Notes under the pieces: model-generated
Databases searched by the model: none
What the model saw: the letters and a program-made list of their open reading frames with translations, nothing else
What the model was told of the DNA's origin: nothing
Origin: Iodobacter sp.
Lineage (GTDB): Bacteria; Pseudomonadota; Gammaproteobacteria; Burkholderiales; Chitinibacteraceae
Direction: 5' to 3'
DNA length: 40,969 nucleotides
NCBI RefSeq assembly: GCF_025352645.1
Contig: NZ_JANXSO010000141.1
Coordinates: forward strand, 1 to 40,969
Translations under genes and position numbers: made by a program
Shown here: piece after piece, positions 1 to 8,810 of the stretch
Layout: the number at the start of each line of letters is the position of its first letter
Position numbering within the stretch: the stretch's first letter is position 1

Positions 1-1790
1 ACGGTTTCTGGGGAGATTTCAACCAGAGTGTCATCAACGGTTGGCAAGGTGACTGCAAAGCTGGTCACTCCGGCTGGCACGGTGATTTTGCCGGTAGCAG
101 CATCATAGGTCACACCATTGCTAAAGGTGGCTGTGCCGTAATCGGCAGTGCTGGCCGTACCACCACCGAGGCTGAAGGCATAGCTTTCAACCTTAGTCGT
201 AGCGGTGCTGAGGGTAACGTTGAAGACAAGGTTGTTACCTTCCACCACATTGTCATCCGCAATACCTGGATTGCCGACTTCGATCTTGCTAATCACGGGA
301 TCATCAACGGGTGTAATAGTCAGTGTCAACGTGCTACTGCCCGTGCCGCCTAGTGGGTCAGTTACGTTGTAAGTGATAACGGGAACCGGCCCGTCGTAGT
401 TGCTTTCTGGGGTAAAGGTGTAATCCCCGTTGGGTGCAATCACCAAAGTGCCTACGCCGGGGATGATGGCTGGCTGGCCTGTGGTAAACGTGCCAGTTAG
501 GCCTGCAATGGTAAAGCCCGTAACCTTTAAAGCGCCATCTGGATCGCTATCGTTGGTTAATACATTGCCTGTTGCTTGGGTGTCTTCCAATAGGGTTGCG
601 GTATCTGCTTGTAACTTTGCCGGATCATCAACAGGTGTAATGGTGATAGTTAAAGTGCTGCTGCCTGTCCCACCCTGTGGATCGACCACATTGTATGTAA
701 TTACTGGTACGGAGCCGTTGTAATTACCAAGGGGAGTAAAGGTGTAATCACCATTAGCCGCAATCAACAAGGTACCCACATTCGGAATGCTAGCAGGCTG
801 CCCAGTTGTAAACGTGCCAGTCAGGCCAGCGACAGTAAAGCCTGTTACCGTTAATGCGCCATCCGGATCGCTATCATTGCTTAATACATTACCCGTTGCC
901 GGAGTATCTTCGGCTGCCGTGGCCACATCGGCTTGTAAATTTGCGGGGTCATCAACGGGGGTAACGGTGAGCGTTAAGGTGCTGCTGCCGGTTCCGCCAA
1001 CAGGATCAATCACGCTATAAGTCACTACCGGCACTGGCCCGTTGTAATTGGCGACAGGTGTAAAGGTGAAATCACCATTGGGCGCAATGACCAAGGTGCC
1101 TACATTAGGAATTGTTGCCTGCTGGTTTGGAGCAAAGGTGTCAGGTAAGCCCGCAACCGTAAAGCCTGTAACAGTGAGCGGGCCATCAGCATCACTATCA
1201 TTACTGAGTACATTGCCAGACGCGGGGGTATCTTCTGCGACGCTCACTGCATCTGCGCCCAAAATGGATGGATTTGGGCTGGGCTGAATAGGTAATGCGC
1301 CTACAAGAGGCAGATCTGTTGTGCCTAAATCAGAACCCGCAAAATTAAACGCCAGCGGATTTACACCTTCAGCAATTCGCCCCAACTCAACAAAGGAGTG
1401 GCCCTCTCCAGCGCCCCCAGCGCCCCCCAAACCCGCAGCGGTTGCTTCTAATTCAGTGGTCAAATCTTTGCCGCTGGCAATTGCCGCAGCAATTTTATCT
1501 GTTGAAGCATTTAGATCGGCAATGGCCGCTGATGCGGTATCAACGGGGGTTGTGCCCAGCATCTGAGCATCTACCTGTACCGTGCGATCCCCACCAATTT
1601 CTAGCAGCTCGCCATTGGGCATCAACAGCTGCACTCGCCCATCTGCTGAGGTAACAAAAATTTCATTCTCATTCAACTGCTGGCCTTCTTTTAAAGGCAC
1701 AGACTTCCCAGTTGCATCTCGCAAAAAAACGCTACCATCAATATGAACAACGGTAACGTTGGGTTTGCTTGTACTAATTTGCTCGGCCAT
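1..1790 (-). CDS. Large LapA/BapA-like repeat adhesin, N-terminal part (runs off the left edge)
   Basis: An open frame of 596 codons runs from an ATG at 1790 to the window edge with no stop. Residues 1-75 resemble the N-terminal retention module of LapA-type adhesins (VHIDGSVFLRD, VPLKEGQQL, GRVQLLMPNGELLEIG). Residues 117-120 are TAAG, followed by a Gly/Ala-rich stretch and HSFVELGRIAEG. This is the arrangement of the site cut by the periplasmic protease LapG. Three tandem repeats of 108 residues follow (VAEDTPATGNVLSNDSDPDG type, tandem-95/VCBS-like), then a Calx-beta-like segment. The family is secreted by type I systems and held in the outer membrane until LapG cuts it; the exporter genes lie just upstream on the same strand. 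The ribosome-binding site is weak. The C-terminal RTX/secretion signal would lie outside the window. Confidence 0.88.
   Translation of the reverse strand, partial: MAEQISTSKPNVTVVHIDGSVFLRDATGKSVPLKEGQQLNENEIFVTSADGRVQLLMPNGELLEIGGDRTVQVDAQMLGTTPVDTASAAIADLNASTDKIAAAIASGKDLTTELEATAAGLGGAGGAGEGHSFVELGRIAEGVNPLAFNFAGSDLGTTDLPLVGALPIQPSPNPSILGADAVSVAEDTPASGNVLSNDSDADGPLTVTGFTVAGLPDTFAPNQQATIPNVGTLVIAPNGDFTFTPVANYNGPVPVVTYSVIDPVGGTGSSTLTLTVTPVDDPANLQADVATAAEDTPATGNVLSNDSDPDGALTVTGFTVAGLTGTFTTGQPASIPNVGTLLIAANGDYTFTPLGNYNGSVPVITYNVVDPQGGTGSSTLTITITPVDDPAKLQADTATLLEDTQATGNVLTNDSDPDGALKVTGFTIAGLTGTFTTGQPAIIPGVGTLVIAPNGDYTFTPESNYDGPVPVITYNVTDPLGGTGSSTLTLTITPVDDPVISKIEVGNPGIADDNVVEGNNLVFNVTLSTATTKVESYAFSLGGGTASTADYGTATFSNGVTYDAATGKITVPAGVTSFAVTLPTVDDTLVEISPET
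301..1272 (-). repeat. Three tandem 324-bp coding repeats in the adhesin
   Basis: The motif TCATCAACRGG recurs at 301, 625 and 949, an exact spacing of 324 bp (108 codons). Each unit encodes an AEDTPATGNVLSNDSDPDG opening, a central VTGFTVAGL segment and a closing TLTITPVDDPA segment. The units differ by scattered substitutions, many of them silent, with the copy next to the retention module apparently the most diverged. Units of this kind form Ig-like or cadherin-like beta-sandwich domains in biofilm adhesins. Confidence 0.9.
1431..1442 (-). other. Predicted LapG cleavage site (TAAG) in the adhesin
   Basis: Codons 117-120 read Thr-Ala-Ala-Gly. They sit at the junction between the N-terminal module and a Gly/Ala-rich linker, close to the position of the di-alanine cleavage site of Pseudomonas LapA (about residue 108). 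The function is inferred from position and motif. Confidence 0.65.
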
Positions 1791-1805
1791 GATAGGTCAA
1801 CCAGT

Positions 1806-1836
1806 GAATAAGTTAGGCTTCAGGCTAAGCTTATTC
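1806..1836. promoter_or_regulatory. Imperfect dyad in the adhesin leader
   Basis: GAATAAG-TTAG and CTAAG-CTTATTC arms face each other about a short loop, 16-46 bases upstream of the adhesin start codon. The arms match apart from a one-base bulge. It could be an operator or an mRNA hairpin that limits translation. No factor can be named from sequence. Confidence 0.35.
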
Positions 1837-1886
1837 ATGCGGCATTCCTACTGTACCTGAGTACAGCAGCAAGGGCCGCTGGTCAG

Positions 1887-1909
1887 AAAAAAACCCCGTA
1901 TAAACGGGG
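1887..1909 (-). terminator. Rho-independent terminator after the exporter/regulator operon
   Basis: On the minus strand a CCCCGT/ACGGGG stem with a four-base loop is followed by seven T residues. It lies 34 bases after the LuxR-type gene and about 100 bases before the adhesin start, so it separates the exporter operon from the adhesin transcript. Confidence 0.85.
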
Positions 1910-1942
1910 CTACTCTGACACACAGCTGCAATGTAAATATTG

Positions 1943-2545
1943 CTAGCGTATTCCCTTAGCCAGCAGCGTAAGTTGTAAGCGATCATTAACATGCAGCTTT
2001 TCAAATATCAAGCTGAGGTGAAATTTAACTGTACGCTCAGTAATACCCAACTCACGGGCAATTTCTTTATTTGCACTGCCACTAGCAGCTAAGGTGGCCA
2101 CTTCACGCTCCCGCTCTGTCAGTGGCCCCATCCAAGCCTGAGTATCTTTGGGTACAAATAATTTATGCATCGAGCGAATCAGCGCCTGCAAAATAGCCGG
2201 CCCTGCCCAAACCCCACCTGCAGCCACCACATTAAGAATAGCCTGCAAAGACTCACTGGCAGCATAGGCATGGCAATAGCCCCGCGCGCCCGCCGTTAAT
2301 GCGGCTAGGTGCTCTGCATCGCTGGGTGTTGAGCTTAAAAAAAGCACCTGATTAGACGCTGTATATGTAAGCCAACTGGCATCGCTCAATGCTGGCAAGG
2401 TAGGCAAGGCTAAATCGATCAGCACCACACTACCGCTAAGCTGGCTTAATGCAGGCAAAGAATCCAGCCTTAGGAACTCTTGCTGAGTACCCTGCTGGAT
2501 GTGTGCAAACAAAGAGATATCGGCAGTTAAAATGGAGAAGTTCAT
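1943..2545 (-). CDS. LuxR-type (NarL/FixJ-like) regulator with a degenerate receiver domain
   Basis: This 200-residue protein has a C-terminal LuxR-type helix-turn-helix at about residues 141-197 ([40 protein letters not shown]). The N-terminal 120 residues have the layout of a receiver domain with a possible phospho-acceptor at Asp44 (LIDLALP). However, the usual pair of acidic residues near the N-terminus is absent, and [12 protein letters not shown] replaces the usual GARGYLLK with its conserved lysine, so phosphorylation control is doubtful. The start overlaps the adaptor stop codon by four bases (ATGA), so the gene is the last of the exporter operon. It may control this operon or the adjacent adhesin gene, but the target is inferred from position alone. 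Confidence 0.85.
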   Translation of the reverse strand: MNFSILTADISLFAHIQQGTQQEFLRLDSLPALSQLSGSVVLIDLALPTLPALSDASWLTYTASNQVLFLSSTPSDAEHLAALTAGARGYCHAYAASESLQAILNVVAAGGVWAGPAILQALIRSMHKLFVPKDTQAWMGPLTEREREVATLAASGSANKEIARELGITERTVKFHLSLIFEKLHVNDRLQLTLLAKGIR

Positions 2546-3966
2546 CGCTCAGTCAACGCATTAGATTTTGCACGGAGTACCGGTTTTAACAGATAGGAAA
2601 GCACTGTTTTTTTACCAGTTAAGATATCAACCTCAGCGACCATGCCAGGGATAATAGGTAGTTTTTTCTCTCCTGCTTTCAAGAAGCTGGCATTAGTCCT
2701 TACTTTAACAATATAAAAAGCGTTACCTTTTTCATCCACAACGGTATCTGCGCTGATGTGCTCTAGCTTGGCATCCAAGCCACCGTAGATAGAAAAATCA
2801 TAGGCTGTAAATTTCACAATTGCTGTGGCGCCAGGGCGTAAAAAGGCAATATCTTTCGGCAAGATCCTAGCTTCTAATAGCAGCGCGTCATCCCCAGGTA
2901 CCACTTCAATAATATCTTTACCAGGCTGCACCACGCCACCCACGGTATTAACTTGCAATTGCTTTACAGTACCATTCACTGGCGAGCGTATTTCTGATTG
3001 CTTTACTCGATCCGCGAGGGCAACGCTGCCTTCCGTTAAGCTATTGAGCTTGCCCACTGTTTCGCCCAGCTCCGAACGCGCGACGTTTCTGAAACTAAGC
3101 TCAACCTCACGAATCTTACTGCCAGCCTCAGACATGGCCGATTGAATACGTGGAATTTGCGAGCCTGCAGAATCACGCTCGCCCAAATAACGCGAAACAT
3201 CACGCTCTAGACGTAAAATTTCTACATCAGAAACGGCACCACTCTTCAGCAAAGGCTTAGTGGCTTCCAGCTCACGCAAAGTCAGCGCATAGCCTTGGCC
3301 TGCTTGTTCGCGGCGAGTACGTGCTTCGTTTAGCTCCTGCCCACGTTGCACCAGTTGCTGCTGTGCGCCACTAATCAAAGCATTCATTTCAGCACGGCGC
3401 GATTCATACAAGCCACGCTCTTGAATCACGATTTCTGGCGCTTCGGCCTGTACTTCGGCAGGCACTACAAAATCTTTACCCGAAGCCAGAGCTTCCAGCC
3501 GCGCCGCTTTGGCTTTCAACGACAAATACTGCGCCCGATTTTCTTTTAATGACGACACAAAGCGAGTTGGGTCAATCGTAATCAGTAATTGTCCTACCTT
3601 AACCTGCTGACCTTCTCTAACTAAGATAGCCTTTACAATCCCGCCATCTAAGCTTTGTATCACCTGAATCTGCCGTGAAGGAATCACCTTGCCTTCACCG
3701 CGTGTGACTTCATCAATTTTTGCCAAACTAGCCCAAAGCAGCACCACCAGCACGGTTAAAGCGGATACCCAGACCAAGATCCTTGCACCACGCGAGCTTT
3801 GCTCAACAATCACCCAATCGGCATCGGCAATAAAATCGTTATGATCAACGACATCCGCAGCTTCGCCTCTGAATAAATAGCGATCAAACCAGTGCGAACT
3901 TTTGCTCACTACGGTCTGCCATTTTTTGCGCCAAAATGTAGGCTTAACGGTTTGCATCTCCATCAT
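2542..3966 (-). CDS. lapC: LapC/HlyD-type membrane fusion (adaptor) protein of a type I secretion system
   Basis: This 474-residue protein has a short cytoplasmic N-terminus, one transmembrane helix at about residues 62-82 and the HlyD-family signature ([21 protein letters not shown]). A long coiled-coil region follows, and then a lipoyl/beta-barrel part ([29 protein letters not shown]). Such proteins bridge the inner-membrane ABC exporter to a TolC-like outer-membrane channel, and no channel gene is present in the window. The start codon overlaps the exporter stop (TGATG); a second ATG follows immediately, and either could be used. The symbol follows the LapBC family and is assigned by similarity of architecture and neighbourhood. 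Confidence 0.88.
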   Translation of the reverse strand: MMEMQTVKPTFWRKKWQTVVSKSSHWFDRYLFRGEAADVVDHNDFIADADWVIVEQSSRGARILVWVSALTVLVVLLWASLAKIDEVTRGEGKVIPSRQIQVIQSLDGGIVKAILVREGQQVKVGQLLITIDPTRFVSSLKENRAQYLSLKAKAARLEALASGKDFVVPAEVQAEAPEIVIQERGLYESRRAEMNALISGAQQQLVQRGQELNEARTRREQAGQGYALTLRELEATKPLLKSGAVSDVEILRLERDVSRYLGERDSAGSQIPRIQSAMSEAGSKIREVELSFRNVARSELGETVGKLNSLTEGSVALADRVKQSEIRSPVNGTVKQLQVNTVGGVVQPGKDIIEVVPGDDALLLEARILPKDIAFLRPGATAIVKFTAYDFSIYGGLDAKLEHISADTVVDEKGNAFYIVKVRTNASFLKAGEKKLPIIPGMVAEVDILTGKKTVLSYLLKPVLRAKSNALTER

Positions 3967-6149
3967 CAGCTCGTCCTACCTATTCTGCCCTGCTGCAAGG
4001 CTTCAATCACCTGCGCTTTCGCGCCGTCCGCAACCACTTGCCCTTGATCCAACACAATCAAACGATCGACCAAATCCAGCAAAGACGTGCGGTGCGTCAC
4101 CAGCAATAAGGTTTTTTGCGTGACATAAGCCTTCAGGCGCGCTTTTAGTTTTTCTTCAGAAAGGTGATCCATGGCACTGGTTGGCTCATCCAGCAACAGC
4201 ATTGGTGGGTCATTCAATAAAGCGCGAGCGATCGAAACCGCTTGCCGCTGGCCGCCGGATAAGGACTCACCCCGCTCCGCAATTAGCATATCAAAACCAC
4301 GTGGGTGCAGATCTGAGAACTCCTTCACCCCTGCTAAATCCGCCGCAGCCAAGATACTGCTGTCGTCTGCAAATGGCGCGCCCATCGCTATGTTCTGGCG
4401 CAAGGTGCCATAAAACAAGATGGGTTCTTGTGGCACATGACCAATTGCACGGCGCAATTCGGCAGGATCGATTTGCCGAGTATCTACGCCATCAATTAAT
4501 ACAGCCCCTTCGGTTGGGTAGTAGAGGCCAAGGATCAGTTTTTCGATCGTGGTTTTGCCTGAGCCAATCCGGCCAATAATGGCCATTTTTTCACCGGATT
4601 TAAGCTTAAATGAAACATTATTAAGTACTTTTTCATCACTACCGGCATAGGCAAAACTAACGTTTTTAAATTCAATATCACCCCTGAACGATTCGCGATG
4701 TAAGAAATTACTATCTTGCGGGCGCTCAACCGGCAACTTCATATGAGATTCAATTCCCGCCAACGAGGTGCGCGCATTTTGGTATTGCATCAACAAGCCA
4801 GCCACCTGCCCAAGCGGGGCTAAAGCACGGCCAGATAACATAGAGGCGGCAATAATCCCCCCCATGGTGACCATGTTTTCGGTAAGTAAATACACCCCCA
4901 CAATAATCACAACCACACTCACCAATTGGCTAATAAACGACGCAAAATTCACCGTTGTTGATGAAAGTAATTTAAGTTTTGAGCCCACTTGGGCCAAGAA
5001 GTGCGTTGACCGCTCCCAGCGACGTTGAAACTCGCTCTCTGCGCCCATCACCTTGATGGTTTCTATCCCAACCAAGCCCTCAACCAAAGTGGCATTGCGC
5101 TGTGCGGATGCCCGCTGAGTTAACTCAACCATTTCGCGCATTTTATCTTGGGCCAGCAAGGTAAACCCCACCACCAGCACAATGCCAACCATGGCAGGCA
5201 CCGCCAACCACGGTGAAATCCACATCATCACCAGCAAGAAAATCAGCACAAAGGGCAAATCAACCAAGGTGGTAATCGATGCGGAGGCGATGAAATCTCG
5301 TACCGATTCAAAAGCGCGCAAATTAGCCACAAAAGAGCCCACCGAAGCGGGTCGCGCCTCCATGCGGATTCCGAGCACTCGTTCCATAATCAATGCAGAT
5401 AAGGTCACATCAATACGCTTAGACGCCACATCAATAATATGGCCACGGATCGTTCGCAATAAGAAATCAAACGTTAACACGGCCAAAGCGCCAATCGCCA
5501 ACACCCACAGTGTTTCTAAAGCATGGTTGGGCACGACCCTATCGTAAACATTCATCGAAAACAGCGGCATGGCCAGCGCCAGCGTATTAATCAGTAGCGC
5601 AGCCAATAGAGCGTCGCGGTATAAACGCCAATTATCTTTAACTACGCTCCAAAACCAATGGCGGCCTCGCACCGAGCCATGCTCTGGTGCGCGGGCTTCA
5701 AATCTAAATTTAGGGCGAACAAAAATAACGATGCCGGTGTGAACAGCCTGTAATGCCTCAGCACTGATCAGCTCGGAGGATTCACCCGTTTCAGGAAAGC
5801 ATACCCGTGCCATGCCGTCATCCAGCCACTCCAGCAGTAAGCAAGCGCCTCGATCTTTAAGCAGTAAAATAACGGGGAATAAGCTGGTGGGTAATTCATT
5901 CAAGGCACGGCGCACCACTCGAGCAGATAAGCCTGCTCTAGCTGCAGCCCGTGGCACGAGGGATGGCGATAAGAGGTTATCGCTCAGGGGTAAGCCAGCA
6001 GATAAAGCCTCACACGTCCAAGGGGAGCCATGAATGCGTGTAAGCTCGGCCAAACAATCTAAAAGGGGATCAAAGCGGCTTTGATGCTCACCCACACGCC
6101 AATCAGGGCGGTCAGAAGCTTTCGAATGGCTGGGATTGGACTCGCTCAT
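3966..6149 (-). CDS. lapB: LapB-type ABC exporter for the large adhesin (type I secretion)
   Basis: This 727-residue protein has three parts. Residues about 25-150 form a C39-peptidase-like domain; no catalytic Cys-His arrangement is evident, so it is probably a substrate-binding C39-like domain. Residues about 165-460 are the transmembrane domain. The nucleotide-binding domain is at about 490-720, with Walker A GRIGSGKT (526-533), signature LSGGQ (630-634), Walker B LLLDE (651-655) and the H-loop histidine (686). This architecture is that of exporters for LapA/RTX adhesins. It is the first gene of a three-gene overlapping operon whose likely substrate is encoded at 1-1790. Confidence 0.92.
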   Translation of the reverse strand: MSESNPSHSKASDRPDWRVGEHQSRFDPLLDCLAELTRIHGSPWTCEALSAGLPLSDNLLSPSLVPRAAARAGLSARVVRRALNELPTSLFPVILLLKDRGACLLLEWLDDGMARVCFPETGESSELISAEALQAVHTGIVIFVRPKFRFEARAPEHGSVRGRHWFWSVVKDNWRLYRDALLAALLINTLALAMPLFSMNVYDRVVPNHALETLWVLAIGALAVLTFDFLLRTIRGHIIDVASKRIDVTLSALIMERVLGIRMEARPASVGSFVANLRAFESVRDFIASASITTLVDLPFVLIFLLVMMWISPWLAVPAMVGIVLVVGFTLLAQDKMREMVELTQRASAQRNATLVEGLVGIETIKVMGAESEFQRRWERSTHFLAQVGSKLKLLSSTTVNFASFISQLVSVVVIIVGVYLLTENMVTMGGIIAASMLSGRALAPLGQVAGLLMQYQNARTSLAGIESHMKLPVERPQDSNFLHRESFRGDIEFKNVSFAYAGSDEKVLNNVSFKLKSGEKMAIIGRIGSGKTTIEKLILGLYYPTEGAVLIDGVDTRQIDPAELRRAIGHVPQEPILFYGTLRQNIAMGAPFADDSSILAAADLAGVKEFSDLHPRGFDMLIAERGESLSGGQRQAVSIARALLNDPPMLLLDEPTSAMDHLSEEKLKARLKAYVTQKTLLLVTHRTSLLDLVDRLIVLDQGQVVADGAKAQVIEALQQGRIGRTS

Positions 6150-6259
6150 ACCTGAATTTCGTTTTAGTAGTTATGAAAATATATTCTACGCAGATTGTAA
6201 GCTAAAACATATACATTACTTAATTAACACTAATATATAAGTAAATGATTACATTTGCT
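6150..6259 (-). promoter_or_regulatory. AT-rich gap likely to hold the exporter operon promoter
   Basis: This 110-base gap lies between the oxidase gene (ending at 6260) and the exporter start. It is strongly AT-rich, with several TATA-like boxes on the minus strand, including TAGAAT near 6185. No convincing -35/-10 pair and no terminator hairpin were found, so readthrough from the upstream oxidase gene is possible. Confidence 0.3.
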
Positions 6260-7657
6260 TTAATCAAGTAATACTTTTCCAGGATTCATAATTCCTGCCG
6301 AATCAAACGATTGTTTAATGCTTTTCATTAATGCCAATTCCAACGGATTTCTGTATTTAGCCAAATGCTGGCGCTTTAATTGGCCAATCCCGTGTTCTGC
6401 ACTGATACTACCGTTATGCTTTGCAACGCAAGCGTAAACAATATCATTCACCATAGGCTCATCTGAGTAAATCGCTGCAGTTTTATCCGATCTAAATACG
6501 TTGTAATGCAAATTACCATCACCCAAATGACCAAAAGCAATAATAGCTGCATCACTTAAAACCGCCACCAACTCTTGGCCACATTCTGTTAAGAAGTCAG
6601 GAATACTGCCTACTGGTACGCTAATGTCATGCTTAATACTTACGCCTTCTCTACGTTGAGCCTCAGGGATATGCTCTCTTAACTGCCAAAAATCTCTGGC
6701 TTGCTTACTGTTTTGTGCCAATAAAGCATTTTCACAGCCCAAAGAGACCAGTACCCCCGCTAATTGATCACTCAACACCTCGCTGCTACCCCCATCAGAT
6801 AGCTCTAACAACACCGCCCATTCAGGCAAAGGTTTAAAAGGGTGAGGCAAGCTAGGACATTGCTTAGCCAGCAGCTCAAAACAAGGTTTGGAAATCAGCT
6901 CAAACGAAGTCACTCGGTCCCCCACCGCGGCCTGTATACCACGGAGTAACTCCACCGCTGCGGCAGGATGATCCAAGCCCACCAAGGCCGTTGCATGCGC
7001 CGTGGGCAAAGGATAAAGCCGCAGTACCGCACGGGTAATTACGCCTAAAGTGCCTTCAGAGCCAATAAACAGCTGCTTTAAATCATAACCAGTATTGTCT
7101 TTTCTGAGCCCGCGTAAACCATCCAACACTTCACCATTGGGCAGCACCACTTCCAAGCCCAAGGTCAGCTCACGCATATTGCCGTAACGCAGCACATTCA
7201 CCCCACCCGCATTGGTCGCCAAAGCGCCGCCCATGCGGCAAGAACCAGCTGCGGCCCAATCAGCAGGAAACAAGCGATTTGCCGCACGCGCAGCCGCCTG
7301 CACATCGGCCAAGATGGCCCCTGCTTCCACAATAATGGTGTTGTTATCACTATCTACCTTGAGCACTCGGTTCATGCGCTCTGTGGATAAAACCAGCGCC
7401 TTCCCTGATGCATCAGGCGTAGCAGCACCACAAAGGCTGGTGTTTCCCCCTTGCGGAACAATTGCCACGCCGTGCTGAGCGCAAAGCTTAATCACGGCCG
7501 CCACTTCTGCTGTGTTGCGTGGCCTCGCCACCGCCAACGCTGCGCCTTGATAACGACGGCGCTGATCTAGGCAATAAGCCGCCGTATCCTTGCCACTTAA
7601 CACGCCTGCCGTATCAAGCAATAGGCGTAATTCATCTAAAAAAATATTCACAAACAA
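6260..7657 (-). CDS. FAD-linked oxidase / D-2-hydroxyacid dehydrogenase (GlcD/DLD-like)
   Basis: This 465-residue flavoprotein has an N-terminal FAD-binding domain of the PCMH type at about residues 35-215 (NTAEVAAVIKLCAQHGVAIVPQGGNTSLCG, GGALATNAGGVNVLRYGN, LFIGSEGTLGVIT). Its C-terminal FAD-oxidase domain contains GHLGDGNLHYNVF and SISAEHGIGQLKR. Relatives oxidise D-lactate, glycolate or D-2-hydroxyglutarate, and the substrate cannot be settled from the sequence. The gene starts inside the end of thrB (10-base overlap), so the two are probably co-transcribed. No signal peptide or membrane helix is seen, which suggests a cytoplasmic or peripheral enzyme. Confidence 0.85.
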   Translation of the reverse strand: MFVNIFLDELRLLLDTAGVLSGKDTAAYCLDQRRRYQGAALAVARPRNTAEVAAVIKLCAQHGVAIVPQGGNTSLCGAATPDASGKALVLSTERMNRVLKVDSDNNTIIVEAGAILADVQAAARAANRLFPADWAAAGSCRMGGALATNAGGVNVLRYGNMRELTLGLEVVLPNGEVLDGLRGLRKDNTGYDLKQLFIGSEGTLGVITRAVLRLYPLPTAHATALVGLDHPAAAVELLRGIQAAVGDRVTSFELISKPCFELLAKQCPSLPHPFKPLPEWAVLLELSDGGSSEVLSDQLAGVLVSLGCENALLAQNSKQARDFWQLREHIPEAQRREGVSIKHDISVPVGSIPDFLTECGQELVAVLSDAAIIAFGHLGDGNLHYNVFRSDKTAAIYSDEPMVNDIVYACVAKHNGSISAEHGIGQLKRQHLAKYRNPLELALMKSIKQSFDSAGIMNPGKVLLD

Positions 7658-8586
7658 AAATCCTGCCGTTTTGCATGCGCACTGATCACCCGCTGAAAAT
7701 GCCCAGGATCTTTGGCATAGGTCATTTCACCGGCCGCAGGCTTATAAAAATCATATAAACGCGATACCCAAAAACGCAGCGCTGCAGCGCGCAATACCAA
7801 GGGCCACGCGGCAATTTCATCTAAGCTTAAGGGCCGAATCGCCTGATAACCTTGCAGCAATGACCTTGCCCGCGCCTGATCGATATCGCCTGATTCCGTT
7901 ACGCACCAATCATTCAGCGTAATGGCTAAGTCATAGACCAAGGCATCATTACAGGCATAGTAGAAATCAATAAAACCGCCCACACGATCGCCATTAAGTA
8001 AGACGTTATCGCGGAATAAATCTGCGTGAATCACGCCTTGGGGCAAGTGATCGAAACGATGCTCGACCTGTAAAGCCAACTCGGCGCGCAATTGCTCAGC
8101 CTCATCCGCCTGCATCAAGTCAAATAACTGTGGTGCGGTGGCATTCCACCACATTGGCCCACGTGGATTGGGCATCTGCTGCTTATAACTACGCGCAGCC
8201 AAATGCATTTGCGCCAACATTTCACCCACTTCAGCGCATTGGTTTGCGCTAGGCTCATCCACCACCGTGCCAGGTACGCACTGCACCAGCAGCGTTGGCC
8301 TGCCATTTAACTCATCAACGTATTGATCTTCCAGATTAGCAATCGGTGCAGCAACCGCAATGCCATGATGGGCCAGATGCGCCATCAAATTGACATAAAA
8401 CGGCAATTCATCCGCCGCCAAGGTTTCAAACAAAGTCAGTACATAGCGGCCATGCGTGGTGGTCACAAAGTAATTGGTGTTTGTGATCCCAGCGGCAATG
8501 CCTTTAAGCTCAAGCAAGCTGCCAATGGAGTAACGCTTTAGGAAGGGACCGAGGTCTTCCATTGTCACGGTGGTAAAAACTGACAT
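7648..8586 (-). CDS. thrB: Homoserine kinase ThrB (APH-fold type)
   Basis: This 312-residue protein belongs to the aminoglycoside-phosphotransferase-like homoserine kinases found in Pseudomonas and beta-proteobacteria. It would phosphorylate homoserine with ATP in threonine synthesis. The phosphotransferase loop VIHADLFRDNVLL places the catalytic Asp at 189 and Asn at 194, and the metal-binding IDF has Asp207. The N-terminal lobe (AAGITNTNYFV, RYVLTLFE) is a typical nucleotide-binding lobe. The order thrB - DUF2782 - polA is conserved in many Pseudomonas and Neisseriales, which supports the assignment over a generic APH kinase. Confidence 0.92.
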   Translation of the reverse strand: MSVFTTVTMEDLGPFLKRYSIGSLLELKGIAAGITNTNYFVTTTHGRYVLTLFETLAADELPFYVNLMAHLAHHGIAVAAPIANLEDQYVDELNGRPTLLVQCVPGTVVDEPSANQCAEVGEMLAQMHLAARSYKQQMPNPRGPMWWNATAPQLFDLMQADEAEQLRAELALQVEHRFDHLPQGVIHADLFRDNVLLNGDRVGGFIDFYYACNDALVYDLAITLNDWCVTESGDIDQARARSLLQGYQAIRPLSLDEIAAWPLVLRAAALRFWVSRLYDFYKPAAGEMTYAKDPGHFQRVISAHAKRQDFCL

Positions 8587-8624
8587 AGATTTGGCTCAAA
8601 TGGGCATTCTTAAACTAGTTTTTC

Positions 8625-8769
8625 ATCCACGAAAAATCAAACAATAGGCAGACCACTCAATGCACAAACAATGGCTTGATTTAATAAGCCGCACCGCAAA
8701 TCAAACTTGGGTGCAGCCCGTGGATCAGCTCATTTAGCTCAAGAATTTGCATTAATATTTTTCGTGGAT
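8625..8769. repeat. 145-bp segment bounded by 13-bp inverted repeats
   Basis: ATCCACGAAAAAT at 8625-8637 faces its exact complement ATTTTTCGTGGAT at 8757-8769, in the gap between thrB and the DUF2782 gene. Another TTCGTGGA lies just beyond at 8779, and TTTTCGTGGAC recurs near 22227. It may be a small palindromic element or an mRNA structure. No ORF is present. Confidence 0.45.
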
Positions 8770-8810
8770 TTTATGTTGTTCGTGGACTCAAAATGAAATG
8801 ACTTACACCA

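Noticed and set aside
301-1272. CRISPR array
   Set aside because: The regular spacing is 324 bp within one open frame and encodes protein repeats; no short repeat-spacer units occur in the window.
430-1566. Plus-strand open frames across the adhesin region
   Set aside because: They are antisense shadows of the repetitive adhesin frame, with repeated low-complexity peptides and no ribosome-binding sites.
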